DNA of 64,000 nt from CAVRUD01 sp963849635. Its GTDB lineage: Bacteria > Chloroflexota > Chloroflexia > Thermomicrobiales > UBA6265. Of the stretch, positions 33,657 through 41,105 are shown in pieces. The stretch spans positions 104,803 to 168,802 of the forward strand of contig CAWKIA010000029.1 of the NCBI GenBank assembly GCA_963849635.1, in the 5' to 3' direction. A model generated the notes under the pieces. The model saw only the letters and a list, made by a program, of their open reading frames with translations. It made no database searches and was not told the origin of the DNA. Position numbers and translations under genes: made by a program. How positions within the stretch are numbered: the first letter of the stretch is position 1; every line of letters starts with the position of its first letter.

Positions 33657-34499
33657 ATGGCCACGAAGGGTCCCGTCGACGCGTCGTTGATCGCCGAGAG
33701 CAACGCGATCTGGGAAGAGATCGCTGATTTCTGGGACGGCCGGATGGCGGAAGGGAATTCCTTCCACCGGGAACTGGTATCGCCTGCCGCCCGCCGACTA
33801 TTGGGAATCGAGCCCGGGGAGCGGGTTCTGGATATCGCGTGCGGTAACGGTCAGTTTTCGCGCGAGTTGGCTGGGCTGGGAGCGACCGTCGTCGCCGCCG
33901 ATATCAGCCCAACGTTCGTCGAGCGGGCGAGGGCGCGAACGGCCGAACTTCCAGCCGAGGTCTCGGCTCGGGTGTCCTATCACGTCGCCGATGCCACCGA
34001 CGAGGAGGCGCTCGTCGCCCTCGGTGGCGATGCCCCGTTCGATGCGGTTGTCAGCAACATGGCACTGATGGACATCCCCGACATCGACCCACTATTCCGG
34101 GCGGTGGAGCGGGTTCTGCGGCCCGGCGGGCGATTCGTCGCGACGCTCCAGCACCCGTGCTTCAACTCGAATGGATTGCGGTTTTCCCTGGAGGAAGAGC
34201 AAGTCGACGGCGAAATCGTCGTCGTCAAGGCGGCCAAAATGGTCCAATACCTGCACTTGCCGCCTGGGCGCGGCCTCGGCATCCGCGGTCAGCCGACGCC
34301 ACACTGGTACTTCCACCGGCCGCTGCATGTCCTGATTGCAACGGCGTTTGCGGCCAGGCTAGTCCTGGATGGTCTGGAAGAGCCAGCGTTTACTGACGAG
34401 TCCCTGGCGAACTCGCCGTTCGACTGGGCAAATTTCCCGGAGATTCCGCCAGTGCTGGCGGTGCGGTTCCGGCACGGACCGGCGCAAATAGCCCCCTAA
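33657..34499 (+). CDS. Class I SAM-dependent methyltransferase
   Basis: A 280-residue methyltransferase. The SAM-binding motif I is RVLDIACGNGQFSRELAGLG, followed by VVAADISPTFVERARAR, FDAVVSNMALMDIPD and VLRPGGRFVATLQHPCF. This group resembles UbiE/Coq5-type and related small-molecule methyltransferases. The ATG at 33657 follows GAGGAGGG. Its stop codon lies inside the repeat element R3, so the last residues (Ile-Ala-Pro) are encoded by the repeat. Confidence 0.85.
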   Translation: MATKGPVDASLIAESNAIWEEIADFWDGRMAEGNSFHRELVSPAARRLLGIEPGERVLDIACGNGQFSRELAGLGATVVAADISPTFVERARARTAELPAEVSARVSYHVADATDEEALVALGGDAPFDAVVSNMALMDIPDIDPLFRAVERVLRPGGRFVATLQHPCFNSNGLRFSLEEEQVDGEIVVVKAAKMVQYLHLPPGRGLGIRGQPTPHWYFHRPLHVLIATAFAARLVLDGLEEPAFTDESLANSPFDWANFPEIPPVLAVRFRHGPAQIAP

Positions 34500-34543
34500 C
34501 CCCCCGTCCCCCTTCCCCCGCTGCCTCAGGCGGAAGGGGGAGA
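34490..34543 (-). repeat. Dispersed hairpin element R3 (half copy)
   Basis: On the minus strand it matches the right half of R1 and R2: TCTCCCCCTTCC, a short loop, then GGGGGAAGGGGGACGGGGGG and TTAGGGGGCT. The TAA at 34497-34499 that ends the methyltransferase gene is part of the element. Confidence 0.75.
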
Positions 34544-34552
34544 CAACCGTTT

Positions 34553-35449
34553 TTAGCCCACTCGGGCGTCGAGGAATCGTCCAAGCTGGCCGAGGGCGAT
34601 CGGGTCTAGGTCGAGCGCTGGCTGGCGGCGGTGATTGGTGGCGATGATGCCTCGCCGCCGCAGTTCTTCCTTGGCGGCGTAGACCGAGTGATCGACGGTC
34701 TGCATCGACCAGAGGAGGAAGGGCAACTCGGCAGCGAAGAGGCGCTCGGCTGCGGCGACATCGCCAGCCAGGAACCGGCTCTGGATGTCGGAGAAGAGGC
34801 GGGTGACGTTCGGGGCGGGCATGCTGCCGACGGCGCCGCGCTCCAGCGCGTCGATGATGCTCAGGCCGCCCCAGCCGCAGAAAACCGCGAGTTTGCCACC
34901 GCTGGCGGCGATGGCCCCGGTGATCGGCGGGCCTTGGGGATTGCCTTCAACTTTGACGTACTGGATCAGCGATGCCTCGTTCGCTAGTTGCGCCCAAAGC
35001 GCGGGGTTCATCGCCACGCCGGTCAATTGGGGTGCGTCCTGGATGATGACCGGGATGCCGCCCGCCGCCGCGATCCGCAGGTAGTAGTCGGTGAGGGCCT
35101 GGGTATCTGGCTTGACGAAGTAGGGCGGCAGGACCATGACGGCGTCCGCGCCCAGCTTCGCCACCCGCCGCGCCCGGTCGAGGGCGACCTCGGTGCCGGC
35201 GCCGTCCGCTGAGGCAATGACGGGCACCCGATCCCGCGTGGTTTTCACGACCGTGCTCAAGACTTCATCGCGCTCGTCCTCGGTGAGCTTGTAGCCCTCG
35301 CTGGCGATGGCCAGGGTGGCGACACCGCTGGCACCCTCCGCGATCAGCCAGTCGATTTCCCGCTCCAGGCTGGGTAGATCGAGTGAGCCGTCTTCGCCGA
35401 ACGGAGTGCAGACGATCGGGATGCAGCCGAAAAGGCCGTCGGTTGGCAT
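34553..35449 (-). CDS. Dihydrodipicolinate synthase family aldolase/dehydratase
   Basis: A 298-residue TIM-barrel class I aldolase. The Schiff-base Lys is in IQYVKVEG (Lys 166), and the GxxG(E)-type pocket is in ASEGYKLTEDER. The Tyr of the Thr-Thr-Tyr relay found in DapA is not at the usual place (IIQDAPQLTG instead of a YN-P motif), so lysine biosynthesis is unlikely. Enzymes of this type cleave or dehydrate 2-keto sugar acids. It follows the mandelate-racemase-family gene on the same strand; its binding site (GAGG) is supplied by repeat R2. Together they look like a sugar-acid catabolic pair. Confidence 0.85.
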   Translation of the reverse strand: MPTDGLFGCIPIVCTPFGEDGSLDLPSLEREIDWLIAEGASGVATLAIASEGYKLTEDERDEVLSTVVKTTRDRVPVIASADGAGTEVALDRARRVAKLGADAVMVLPPYFVKPDTQALTDYYLRIAAAGGIPVIIQDAPQLTGVAMNPALWAQLANEASLIQYVKVEGNPQGPPITGAIAASGGKLAVFCGWGGLSIIDALERGAVGSMPAPNVTRLFSDIQSRFLAGDVAAAERLFAAELPFLLWSMQTVDHSVYAAKEELRRRGIIATNHRRQPALDLDPIALGQLGRFLDARVG

Positions 35450-35451
35450 AA

Positions 35452-35584
35452 GGACCTCACCCCCTACCCCCTCTCCACTGCGGTGGAGAGGGGCCGTTGC
35501 GGAGCGCCGTATCCGAAACGGATGCCGTTCTCCCCCTTCCCCTTGCCGCAGCGGGGGGAAGGGGGCGGGGGGTTAGGGGGCTAG
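35452..35584. repeat. Dispersed double-hairpin element R2 (full length)
   Basis: About 130 bases, closely similar to R1 (7255-7386), with the same two hairpins and mirrored ends. It covers the last 40 or so codons of the mandelate-racemase-family ORF and supplies its stop. Its end GGTGAGGTCCTT gives the ribosome binding site of the next gene. Confidence 0.8.
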
Positions 35585-36794
35585 ACCGGCTCGCGTCCTG
35601 ATCCGCCGCTGGCACAGCGGCAAAGCCGGTCGGAGCTTCGGTCTTCGCGCCTTCGCGGCGTTCCCAGCCGACGGCGAAGAGGGGCAGGAAGTTGCTACCT
35701 CGTATGGGATGCTTGTCGATCTCGGACCAGTTGAGGTCGATGCCGAGACCGGGGCGGTCGGAGACCGGGATGCGGCCGTCGATGACCTCGGCTGGGTGGT
35801 CAACGAGGTCGCGTTCCCAGTCGACATTGAACTCGTCGAAGATCTCCTGGACCAGCAGGTTCGGGCAGCTTGTGCCGATCTGGATGCAGGTCGCGGTGGA
35901 GACGGGGCCCTGGGCATTGTGCGGGGCGACGACGGCGTAATGGGCGTCGGCCATGGCGCAGACCTGGCGGGTCTTCCAGATGCCGCCCATATTGCCCGGT
36001 TCAGGCTGAATGATGTGGACGGCGTTGTGAGCAAGCAGTTCGGCGAACTGGTGAGTGCTGGTCAGGCTCTCGCCGGTCGAGACCGGCACGGCGATCTTGC
36101 GGGCGACCTCGACCACGGCGTCGATCTTCTGGTGGGCGGTCGGCTCCTCGAACCAGGTCGGCTCGAACTCCTCGATCCGCTCGCCGATCCAGACGGCTTC
36201 ACTGACGCTGAAGCGGCAGTGACCTTCGATCATGAGCTGGATCTCCGGGCCGACGGCCTCCCGCACCGCCCGGATGATGTCGAGGGTGAGGTGGCGGTCA
36301 GGCAGATCCATCGTCCGCCACGCCGCGCCGAAGGGGTCGAATTTGAGGGCCTTGTAGCCTCGATCGACGACCTCTCTGGCCCTGGTGGCGAAGGCCTCCG
36401 GCGTGCGGTCGCCCTGGTACCAGCCGTTGGCGTAGGCGGGTAGGCTTTCGTGGTAGCGGCCGCCGATCAGGTCGTAGATAGGGCGGCCGACCGACTTGCC
36501 GATGATGTCCCAGCAGGCGGTTTCCACGGCCGCGACTGCACACATGTGGATCTGGCCGCCTTCGGAGTAGAGATCGCGGGTCATCCGCTGGTAGATCGTC
36601 TCGATCTGGAAGGGGTCCATGCCCTCGTAGCGGGGCGCCAGCTCATGCACGACCGCCTCGACCGACTTGCCGAAGCCATTGAGGGTTCCTTCGCCGATGC
36701 CGTAGAGTCCGGGCTCGTCAGTATCCAGCCGGACAAAGAGCCAGTTCTTCCAGGGGTTGCCGACAAGATAGGTCGTCGCCCGCGTAATCCGCAC
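35457..36794 (-). CDS. Mandelate racemase/muconate lactonizing enzyme family sugar-acid dehydratase
   Basis: A 445-residue enolase-superfamily enzyme, closest to galactonate-dehydratase-like sugar-acid dehydratases. The catalytic YKALKFDPFG motif (Lys-x-x-Lys) and metal ligands in MIEGHCRFS, WFEEPTAHQ and STGESLTST are visible. The general base His is in VAPHNAQGPVS. The start is GTG with AGGAGG upstream. After about residue 400 the protein is encoded by repeat R2 (Pro/Arg-rich, SSPLTPRPLPP), so the original stop was probably lost to the repeat. It pairs with the downstream DHDPS-family gene. Confidence 0.87.
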   Translation of the reverse strand: MRITRATTYLVGNPWKNWLFVRLDTDEPGLYGIGEGTLNGFGKSVEAVVHELAPRYEGMDPFQIETIYQRMTRDLYSEGGQIHMCAVAAVETACWDIIGKSVGRPIYDLIGGRYHESLPAYANGWYQGDRTPEAFATRAREVVDRGYKALKFDPFGAAWRTMDLPDRHLTLDIIRAVREAVGPEIQLMIEGHCRFSVSEAVWIGERIEEFEPTWFEEPTAHQKIDAVVEVARKIAVPVSTGESLTSTHQFAELLAHNAVHIIQPEPGNMGGIWKTRQVCAMADAHYAVVAPHNAQGPVSTATCIQIGTSCPNLLVQEIFDEFNVDWERDLVDHPAEVIDGRIPVSDRPGLGIDLNWSEIDKHPIRGSNFLPLFAVGWERREGAKTEAPTGFAAVPAADQDASRSSPLTPRPLPPAAARGRGRTASVSDTALRNGPSPPQWRGGRG

Positions 36795-36920
36795 CGCACT
36801 GCCCTCCTAAACCCGATTCCATCACCGCTTCATCGCCGTCAAGGCGGTGATTCTACCGGCTTTCGGCTGCTGTGCGAGGAAGGTCAGACCTCAGTCGGCG
36901 GCCCCGGCCTGTGCTTTTGG
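36771..36920. repeat. Direct repeat copy at left end of HEAT cassette
   Basis: The first 38 bases (36771-36808) are identical to 37865-37902. Weaker likeness continues (GGTGATT-TACCGG, CTCAGTC-GC-GCCCCGGC) into the 3' end of the HEAT gene, as it does into the 3' end of hicB in the other copy. It covers the start codon and binding site of the mandelate-racemase-family gene. Confidence 0.7.
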
Positions 36921-37535
36921 GCTGGTACGTCCGGCAAGATTCGCGATGGTCGTCTCCGCCGCCTGTCTCACATCCGGATGGGGATCGGCCAGCAGCGGCC
37001 GCAGGTTTGACACAACGGAGGGATCGCCCAATTCGTCAAGTTCGTCGGCGGCGCACATCCGAACCACGTCATCGCCGTCGGCCAATGCCGCCAAGAGGAC
37101 GGCCTTTGCTCGCGGCCGGTCGTGCCGCCGGACGAATTCGAGCGCGGCGCACCGGACGAGGGGCGATGTGTCCTTGATCATCGCGGCGACTCGGGGAAGG
37201 GCATCACCTCGTTCATACGCAGCGAGTCCGCGAATAGCGGATGCTCTCACCCGCGGTCTCGTGTCTCCTAGCAGGTCGAACAACGCCGTCGTGACCTTCG
37301 GAGAGGTCGCTGGAGGAAACGATAAACCCAGGACGGCCGCCGAGACCCGAACGTCATCCAGCTGATGCAATTGAGATAGGAGGAAGGCGATTCCGTTCGT
37401 CCCTCGTTCGCGCAGTTTGAGAGCGATCTCGTCAAGATAGCCGTCGTCTATGCCAGGTTGCTCTGGTTCGTGGTGACGCCATTGCTCTACCAGGTTGTCC
37501 CAGGAGATCCCTGGATTGTTGGAGTTGAGATCCAT
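36891..37535 (-). CDS. HEAT-repeat protein
   Basis: About 214 residues. An N-terminal helical part (ISWDNLVEQWRHHEPEQPG) is followed by at least four HEAT-type repeats of about 30 residues: VRVSAAVLGLSF, TRPRVRASAIRGLAAYE, TSPLVRCAALEFVRRHD, DDVVRMCAADELDELGD and HPDVRQAAETTIANLAG. HEAT proteins are protein-binding scaffolds, and several bacterial immunity proteins look like this. It lies in a cassette with a small ORF, between two direct repeats. The start is uncertain: ATG at 37535 or GTG at 37595, which would overlap the small ORF. Confidence 0.7.
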   Translation of the reverse strand: MDLNSNNPGISWDNLVEQWRHHEPEQPGIDDGYLDEIALKLRERGTNGIAFLLSQLHQLDDVRVSAAVLGLSFPPATSPKVTTALFDLLGDTRPRVRASAIRGLAAYERGDALPRVAAMIKDTSPLVRCAALEFVRRHDRPRAKAVLLAALADGDDVVRMCAADELDELGDPSVVSNLRPLLADPHPDVRQAAETTIANLAGRTSPKAQAGAAD

Positions 37536-37566
37536 GTGTATGACTCGATTCCCTGCGATAAGCGCC

Positions 37567-37818
37567 CTAAAGACCGCAAGCACTTCGAATCTCACTAAGC
37601 GTCATGCCGGCGACCTCGCCCGGAAACTGCGCCCGTAGCGATCCAGGGAGATCGTTGGAAGTTATGGTACCAGCGTCGCGTTTTCGGTCGAGTTCTGCGA
37701 TTCGAGTGGGAGGGAGCTGTTTCCCAAGTTTTTGTACAAGACGCTCATATTGCTGGAGCATTTTGATCGCGGTGCGACACGCTGCGATGTTGATTGCGGG
37801 TTGGTTCTCATCGCCCAT
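37567..37818 (-). CDS. Small protein of unknown function
   Basis: An 83-residue, mostly helical protein (AACRTAIKMLQQYERLVQKLG, then TRIAELDRKRDAGTITSNDL and GMTLSEIRSACGL). No family was recognised. It is directly upstream of the HEAT gene on the same strand. Its ATG lies within the end of a truncated copy of the mandelate-racemase-family start region, so it belongs to the inserted cassette. Confidence 0.5.
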   Translation of the reverse strand: MGDENQPAINIAACRTAIKMLQQYERLVQKLGKQLPPTRIAELDRKRDAGTITSNDLPGSLRAQFPGEVAGMTLSEIRSACGL

Positions 37819-37864
37819 GTCGATTTAGGGCGTCACCTCGACCTCGCTTGCCAACCAGATCCAG

Positions 37865-38010
37865 GGTCGTCGCCCGCGTAATCCGCACCGCACTGCCCTC
37901 CTCGATCCACTCCGGGATCGTTCGAATCGTTCGGCCGGTGATTTTACCGGGATTCGGGCCGGTTGAGGGTGAGGGGCTGGGGCTCAGTCCGCCGCCCCGG
38001 CTCGAGCGGA
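37865..38010. repeat. Direct repeat copy at right end of HEAT cassette
   Basis: It contains the exact 38-base match to 36771-36808, including AGGAGGGCAGTGCG and the GTG start. On the minus strand it codes for MRITRATTLDLVG, a truncated copy of the mandelate-racemase-family N-terminus, which stops after 26 codons. It extends into the end of hicB. Confidence 0.7.
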
Positions 38011-38253
38011 AGCGTCCGCGGATTCGATGACGACGTCGATGGTGGTGACGAGTGCTCCGACCGTTTCTTGCGGGATCTGCTCGCCGAGCGCGATCAATGC
38101 TTCAACGTGGCCAGTTACCGCCTCTTGTGCCCGTTCCAGAGCCTCATCGACGGTCGCTCCCTGGGTCATGCAGCCGGGAAGTGCCGGAACGGTCGCTACC
38201 CATACGTCCTCGGACTCTCCTCGCTCCAACAGAACGGTGAAGCGGTACGTCAT
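37984..38253 (-). CDS. hicB: HicB-type antitoxin
   Basis: An 89-residue protein with the partial RNase-H fold of HicB: YRFTVLLERGESEDVWVATVPALPG, then CMTQGATVDEALERAQEAV and VEALIALGEQIPQE. HicB neutralises HicA. It overlaps the HicA part by ATGA. The C-terminal DNA-binding domain seen in longer HicB proteins is missing, so autoregulation by this protein alone is doubtful. Confidence 0.85.
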   Translation of the reverse strand: MTYRFTVLLERGESEDVWVATVPALPGCMTQGATVDEALERAQEAVTGHVEALIALGEQIPQETVGALVTTIDVVIESADASARAGAAD

Positions 38254-39056
38254 CGCAACAACTCCTTGAGTTCGTCGACGCTGAGATCTGCTTGGCTCAG
38301 TGCGGACTTGACGATCTTGACGTCGAGGACTTCGTTGCCATGAAAAGGCACTGTAACCAAGCCACCACGCGTCGGATTGCGGAGATGGACGTGACTGCCA
38401 CGCTGCCGTATGTCATCGTAACCACCTCGGCGCAGCGCGGCTACCAATTCTTTCCCTGAAACTCGTGGCAATCGTTCGCTCATTGTTCGGGATGCACTGG
38501 GGCGAACATCGCCAGCAGATCGCGCTGAGTCTGGTTTCAGGGGCAGGATCGGATTGTTCGCCTCCGGATAGATCTTGGCGGATTCCCAGAGGTGGGCCCG
38601 GATGCTTGTTGCGACCCCGATCTTTACCCCGGCGGTCGTGAGCGCTGTGCGCAGGCGTATCGCGTCGAAGAGGTACACCGCCGATATGAGCCAGGGACGC
38701 GACGAACCCTTCGACGTCATGGAACGTGCCCTTGGACCGACCATTGCCAGATAGTAATCCAGCTCCGCATCTGGCGAGACATCCATCCCACCCTCAAAGA
38801 GGCTCCCCCACTTGATGTTTACGCTGCGGCCCGCTAGATGGGCAGGTGAGCAGAAGAACCCGTCGTGACCCTTCGTCGACGCGGAGGGATTGAGATCGAT
38901 GTCAAAGATCGCCCCGGCGATGTACTCACCGACGTGTCCGATCTGGGCCGGCCGCCCAATCAAGGACGAGATTCGATCGACAACAGCGTTGTGCTCCCGC
39001 ACAAGAGTTGCGAGTTCCTCGACGCGGTGGGACGCGTTGATAGATGTGTCGGTCAC
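38250..39056 (-). CDS. hicA: Nuclease-like domain fused in frame to HicA toxin
   Basis: A 268-residue ORF. The last 77 residues are a complete HicA mRNA interferase with a double-stranded-RNA-binding fold (VSGKELVAALRRGGYDDIRQ, the catalytic His in GSHVHLRNP, VTVPFHGNEVLDVKIVKSAL). The first about 190 residues look like a restriction-endonuclease-type domain with GHVGEYIAG (Glu), TKGHDGFF (Asp) and VNIKWGS (Lys), the spacing of a PD-(D/E)xK site. The GTG at 39056 follows GGAGG. HicA alone would start at the in-frame ATG at 38483, which has no binding site, so a true fusion or translational coupling is likely. Confidence 0.75.
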   Translation of the reverse strand: MTDTSINASHRVEELATLVREHNAVVDRISSLIGRPAQIGHVGEYIAGAIFDIDLNPSASTKGHDGFFCSPAHLAGRSVNIKWGSLFEGGMDVSPDAELDYYLAMVGPRARSMTSKGSSRPWLISAVYLFDAIRLRTALTTAGVKIGVATSIRAHLWESAKIYPEANNPILPLKPDSARSAGDVRPSASRTMSERLPRVSGKELVAALRRGGYDDIRQRGSHVHLRNPTRGGLVTVPFHGNEVLDVKIVKSALSQADLSVDELKELLR

Positions 39057-39186
39057 TTGCAGCGCCTCCGTGCGCGATACATGGTCGGACAAGGTTCCCA
39101 GATTGATGTTCCGAGAGTCTTAGCCCAATCCGACGCCGTTCACGGAGTTTGTAAGGTCCGACGACCTGATCCGGTCTGCTCGTGTG

Positions 39187-39668
39187 CTACCGCACCGCCA
39201 GGATGAAGCAGATCATCGCCGCGATGCAGGCGGCCGTGCGGACGTGGTTCCAGGTGGTCCACTCGGAGAGGTAGCGGGTCCAGTAGGAGGCGCTTTCCGC
39301 GCCATCCGGCAAGAGTTTCTCCAGGGCGTTGTTGCGGGGGATGTTGAAGGCGCCAGTGATGATGATGTTGCCGACAAGGTACAGGACACTGCCCGCGATC
39401 ACCCAGCCGGTCTCCAGGTCGCCCCAGCCGAAGATCGCGGCGATCAGGAGCAGGGCGCTCAGGATCGCTGGACCGAGGAAGGCCAGCATGAACAGCGGGA
39501 TTGAAGACCGCCACGTTGATCGACTGCATCGCGGCGATCCCGCTTGGCGCCGGGATCTTGGCCAGGGAGGCCATGATCGTAGTACGAGAAGGCGTAGAAG
39601 ATGCCGGCCATGATCCCGCTGAGGACGGCGGCGGCGAATGTCAGGACGTAGAGCGTGTCGGCAGCCAT
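39187..39668 (-). pseudogene. DUF1772 (anthrone-oxygenase-like) membrane protein, frameshifted
   Basis: Three frames join to one DUF1772 protein of about 160 residues with four membrane helices. Frame one has the start MAADTLYVLTFAAAVLSGIM and ends at FYAFSY. Frame two has ASLAKIPAPSGIAAMQSINV. Frame three has LFMLAFLGPAILSALLLI, NIIITGAFNIPRNNALEKLL, WTTWNHVRTAACIAAMICF. Breaks lie near 39578 and 39498, the latter at a GGG run. DUF1772 proteins are related to fungal anthrone oxygenases, but their bacterial role is unknown. It probably forms an operon with the PNPOx-like gene under the divergent TetR. Confidence 0.75.
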
Positions 39669-39715
39669 CTGCATCCTCCGGGATCTGGCGTGCAAGCGAT
39701 TTCGACGGCGGCGGT

Positions 39716-40213
39716 TTAGTACAGCTCGACGATGCGGCCCGCCGCGAACGGTTCGCGGATGACCGAGAGCAGGGACACGCCCAACCCATGGGTGGCAACC
39801 CGCCTGGCCGGGGTGATCTTGACGAAACATCCTCCGGGAAGGTCCACCTCGCCATGTGAAGTCACATTCTTGAGCAGCCCCCGCCCGATCAACGCGGCGA
39901 TGCGCGGATCGTTCGACGGGATGATCTCGGCGGTTCCCTGGAACTGGATGGTGAACGGCGGGCCAATCGGCAGGCGTCGGACCGGGATCGTGACCGCCAC
40001 CCGGGGATTGGCGGCGATGTTGCGCGCCTTCACCGATGCTTCCATGACACTGACGTAGAGATCGCCGTCCGCCTCGGCGTAGACGACACCGGCAGAGTGC
40101 GGGCGGTTGGCGGGCGAGGCCGTGGCCAGGGTGCAGAACGAGCTCTTCGCGATTGCCTTCTTCACGATCCGCCGCTGCCGGCTGGTCTGGCTGGACTGGG
40201 TCGCGTCGCTCAT
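39716..40213 (-). CDS. Pyridoxamine 5'-phosphate oxidase-like flavoprotein
   Basis: A 165-residue split-barrel protein (PNPOx-like). Motifs: KSSFCTLATASPANRPHSAGVVY, YVSVMEASVKARNIAANPRV and IQFQGTAEIIPSNDPRI. Such proteins bind FMN or F420 and reduce small molecules. It is the first gene after the operator and is divergent from the TetR gene. Confidence 0.82.
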   Translation of the reverse strand: MSDATQSSQTSRQRRIVKKAIAKSSFCTLATASPANRPHSAGVVYAEADGDLYVSVMEASVKARNIAANPRVAVTIPVRRLPIGPPFTIQFQGTAEIIPSNDPRIAALIGRGLLKNVTSHGEVDLPGGCFVKITPARRVATHGLGVSLLSVIREPFAAGRIVELY

Positions 40214-40251
40214 AGTGTGCCTCCAGATATGGTCGCTGGTTCTCGTTGAAT

Positions 40252-40295
40252 ATGTGAGTACTCCTCACATTTGAAAAGATGATATACCCTCACAT
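40252..40295. promoter_or_regulatory. Operator of the divergent TetR regulator
   Basis: ATGTGAG-N5-CTCACAT (40252-40270) is a perfect 7+7 inverted repeat. A third half-site, CTCACAT, lies at 40289-40295, 25 bases further on. The site is in the middle of the 119-base gap between the PNPOx-like and TetR genes, as expected for control of both. Confidence 0.7.
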
Positions 40296-40332
40296 TAGGA
40301 AAAGCAAGAGGGTTCGTCACAGAGGTTTTGCG

Positions 40333-41001
40333 ATGTCCACCATGTCCTCGATCATCCCCCTCCCGGCCATCGAGTCCGGGCAGTCGTCCCCGCGACGTAC
40401 CCCCAGCCAGAAGCGCTCCCGCGAGCGGGTCGAGCGCATTCTGACCGTCGCCGCCGGCCTGATCGCCGAGGGCGGCAGCGACGCCCTGCGCATGAGCGAT
40501 GTCGCGGAGCAAGCCGAGATTTCGATCGGGTCGCTCTACCAGTATTTCCCGGACAAGGCCGCGATCATCCGCAGTCTGGCGGAGCGCTTCAATGCCTATG
40601 GTCTCGCCTGCACAGAGCGCGACCTGGAGGGCGTGCGCGATCTCGCCGGACTCAAGGAGGCGCTCATCCACGCGGTCGATGGCTACTACCAGATGTTTCT
40701 GGAACTGCCAGCGATGCGCGAGATCTGGTCTGGTATCCAGGCCGACAAGACCCTGCAGGAGATCGACATCGCGGACTTGCACAACCATGCGGCGCTGCTC
40801 GAACGTGTGATTACCCGCCTGCGGCCCGATGTCGACCGGGAGAATCTGTCGGCATCTGCCCTGGTCTTGATGCAGACCCTCTGCGCCAACGTCCGCCTGG
40901 CCATCTCCCTGGAACGGGCCGAGGGCGACGCACTCCTCGTGGTCACCAAGCGCGTGCTGGTGCGGGAAGTCGAGGCCGAGTACTTCGGGGAGGCGGTATA
41001 G
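40333..41001 (+). CDS. TetR family transcriptional regulator
   Basis: A 222-residue repressor with an N-terminal HTH (RERVERILTVAAGLIAEGG, LRMSDVAEQAEISIGSLYQYF, then PDKAAII). The ligand domain is helical and similar to TetR_C regulators of detoxification genes. The ATG at 40333 follows GAGG. It is divergent from the PNPOx/DUF1772 pair, and the palindrome between them fits a TetR operator. Confidence 0.9.
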   Translation: MSTMSSIIPLPAIESGQSSPRRTPSQKRSRERVERILTVAAGLIAEGGSDALRMSDVAEQAEISIGSLYQYFPDKAAIIRSLAERFNAYGLACTERDLEGVRDLAGLKEALIHAVDGYYQMFLELPAMREIWSGIQADKTLQEIDIADLHNHAALLERVITRLRPDVDRENLSASALVLMQTLCANVRLAISLERAEGDALLVVTKRVLVREVEAEYFGEAV

Positions 41002-41057
41002 GGCGCTCTTTGGACGGGTTCACGCCGCTTCCCAGTCGCCTGGGGCTACGAGACCCC

Positions 41058-41105
41058 GAGCTAGGACCACGAAGCCGGCTAAAGACCGGCTTGAAAATGC
41101 TCTAG
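41058..41105 (+). repeat. Short dispersed repeat, copy A
   Basis: GAGCTAGGACCACGAAGCCGG followed after a short loop by ACCGGCTT, a small hairpin. A second copy is at 61794-61840. It lies right after the TetR gene and before the end of the GntR gene. Confidence 0.55.

Noticed and set aside
36795..36890. Start of a second dehydratase gene in the 37.9 kb repeat copy
   Set aside because: The copy at 37865-37902 has the start and first codons, but the frame stops after 26 codons; it is a stub.
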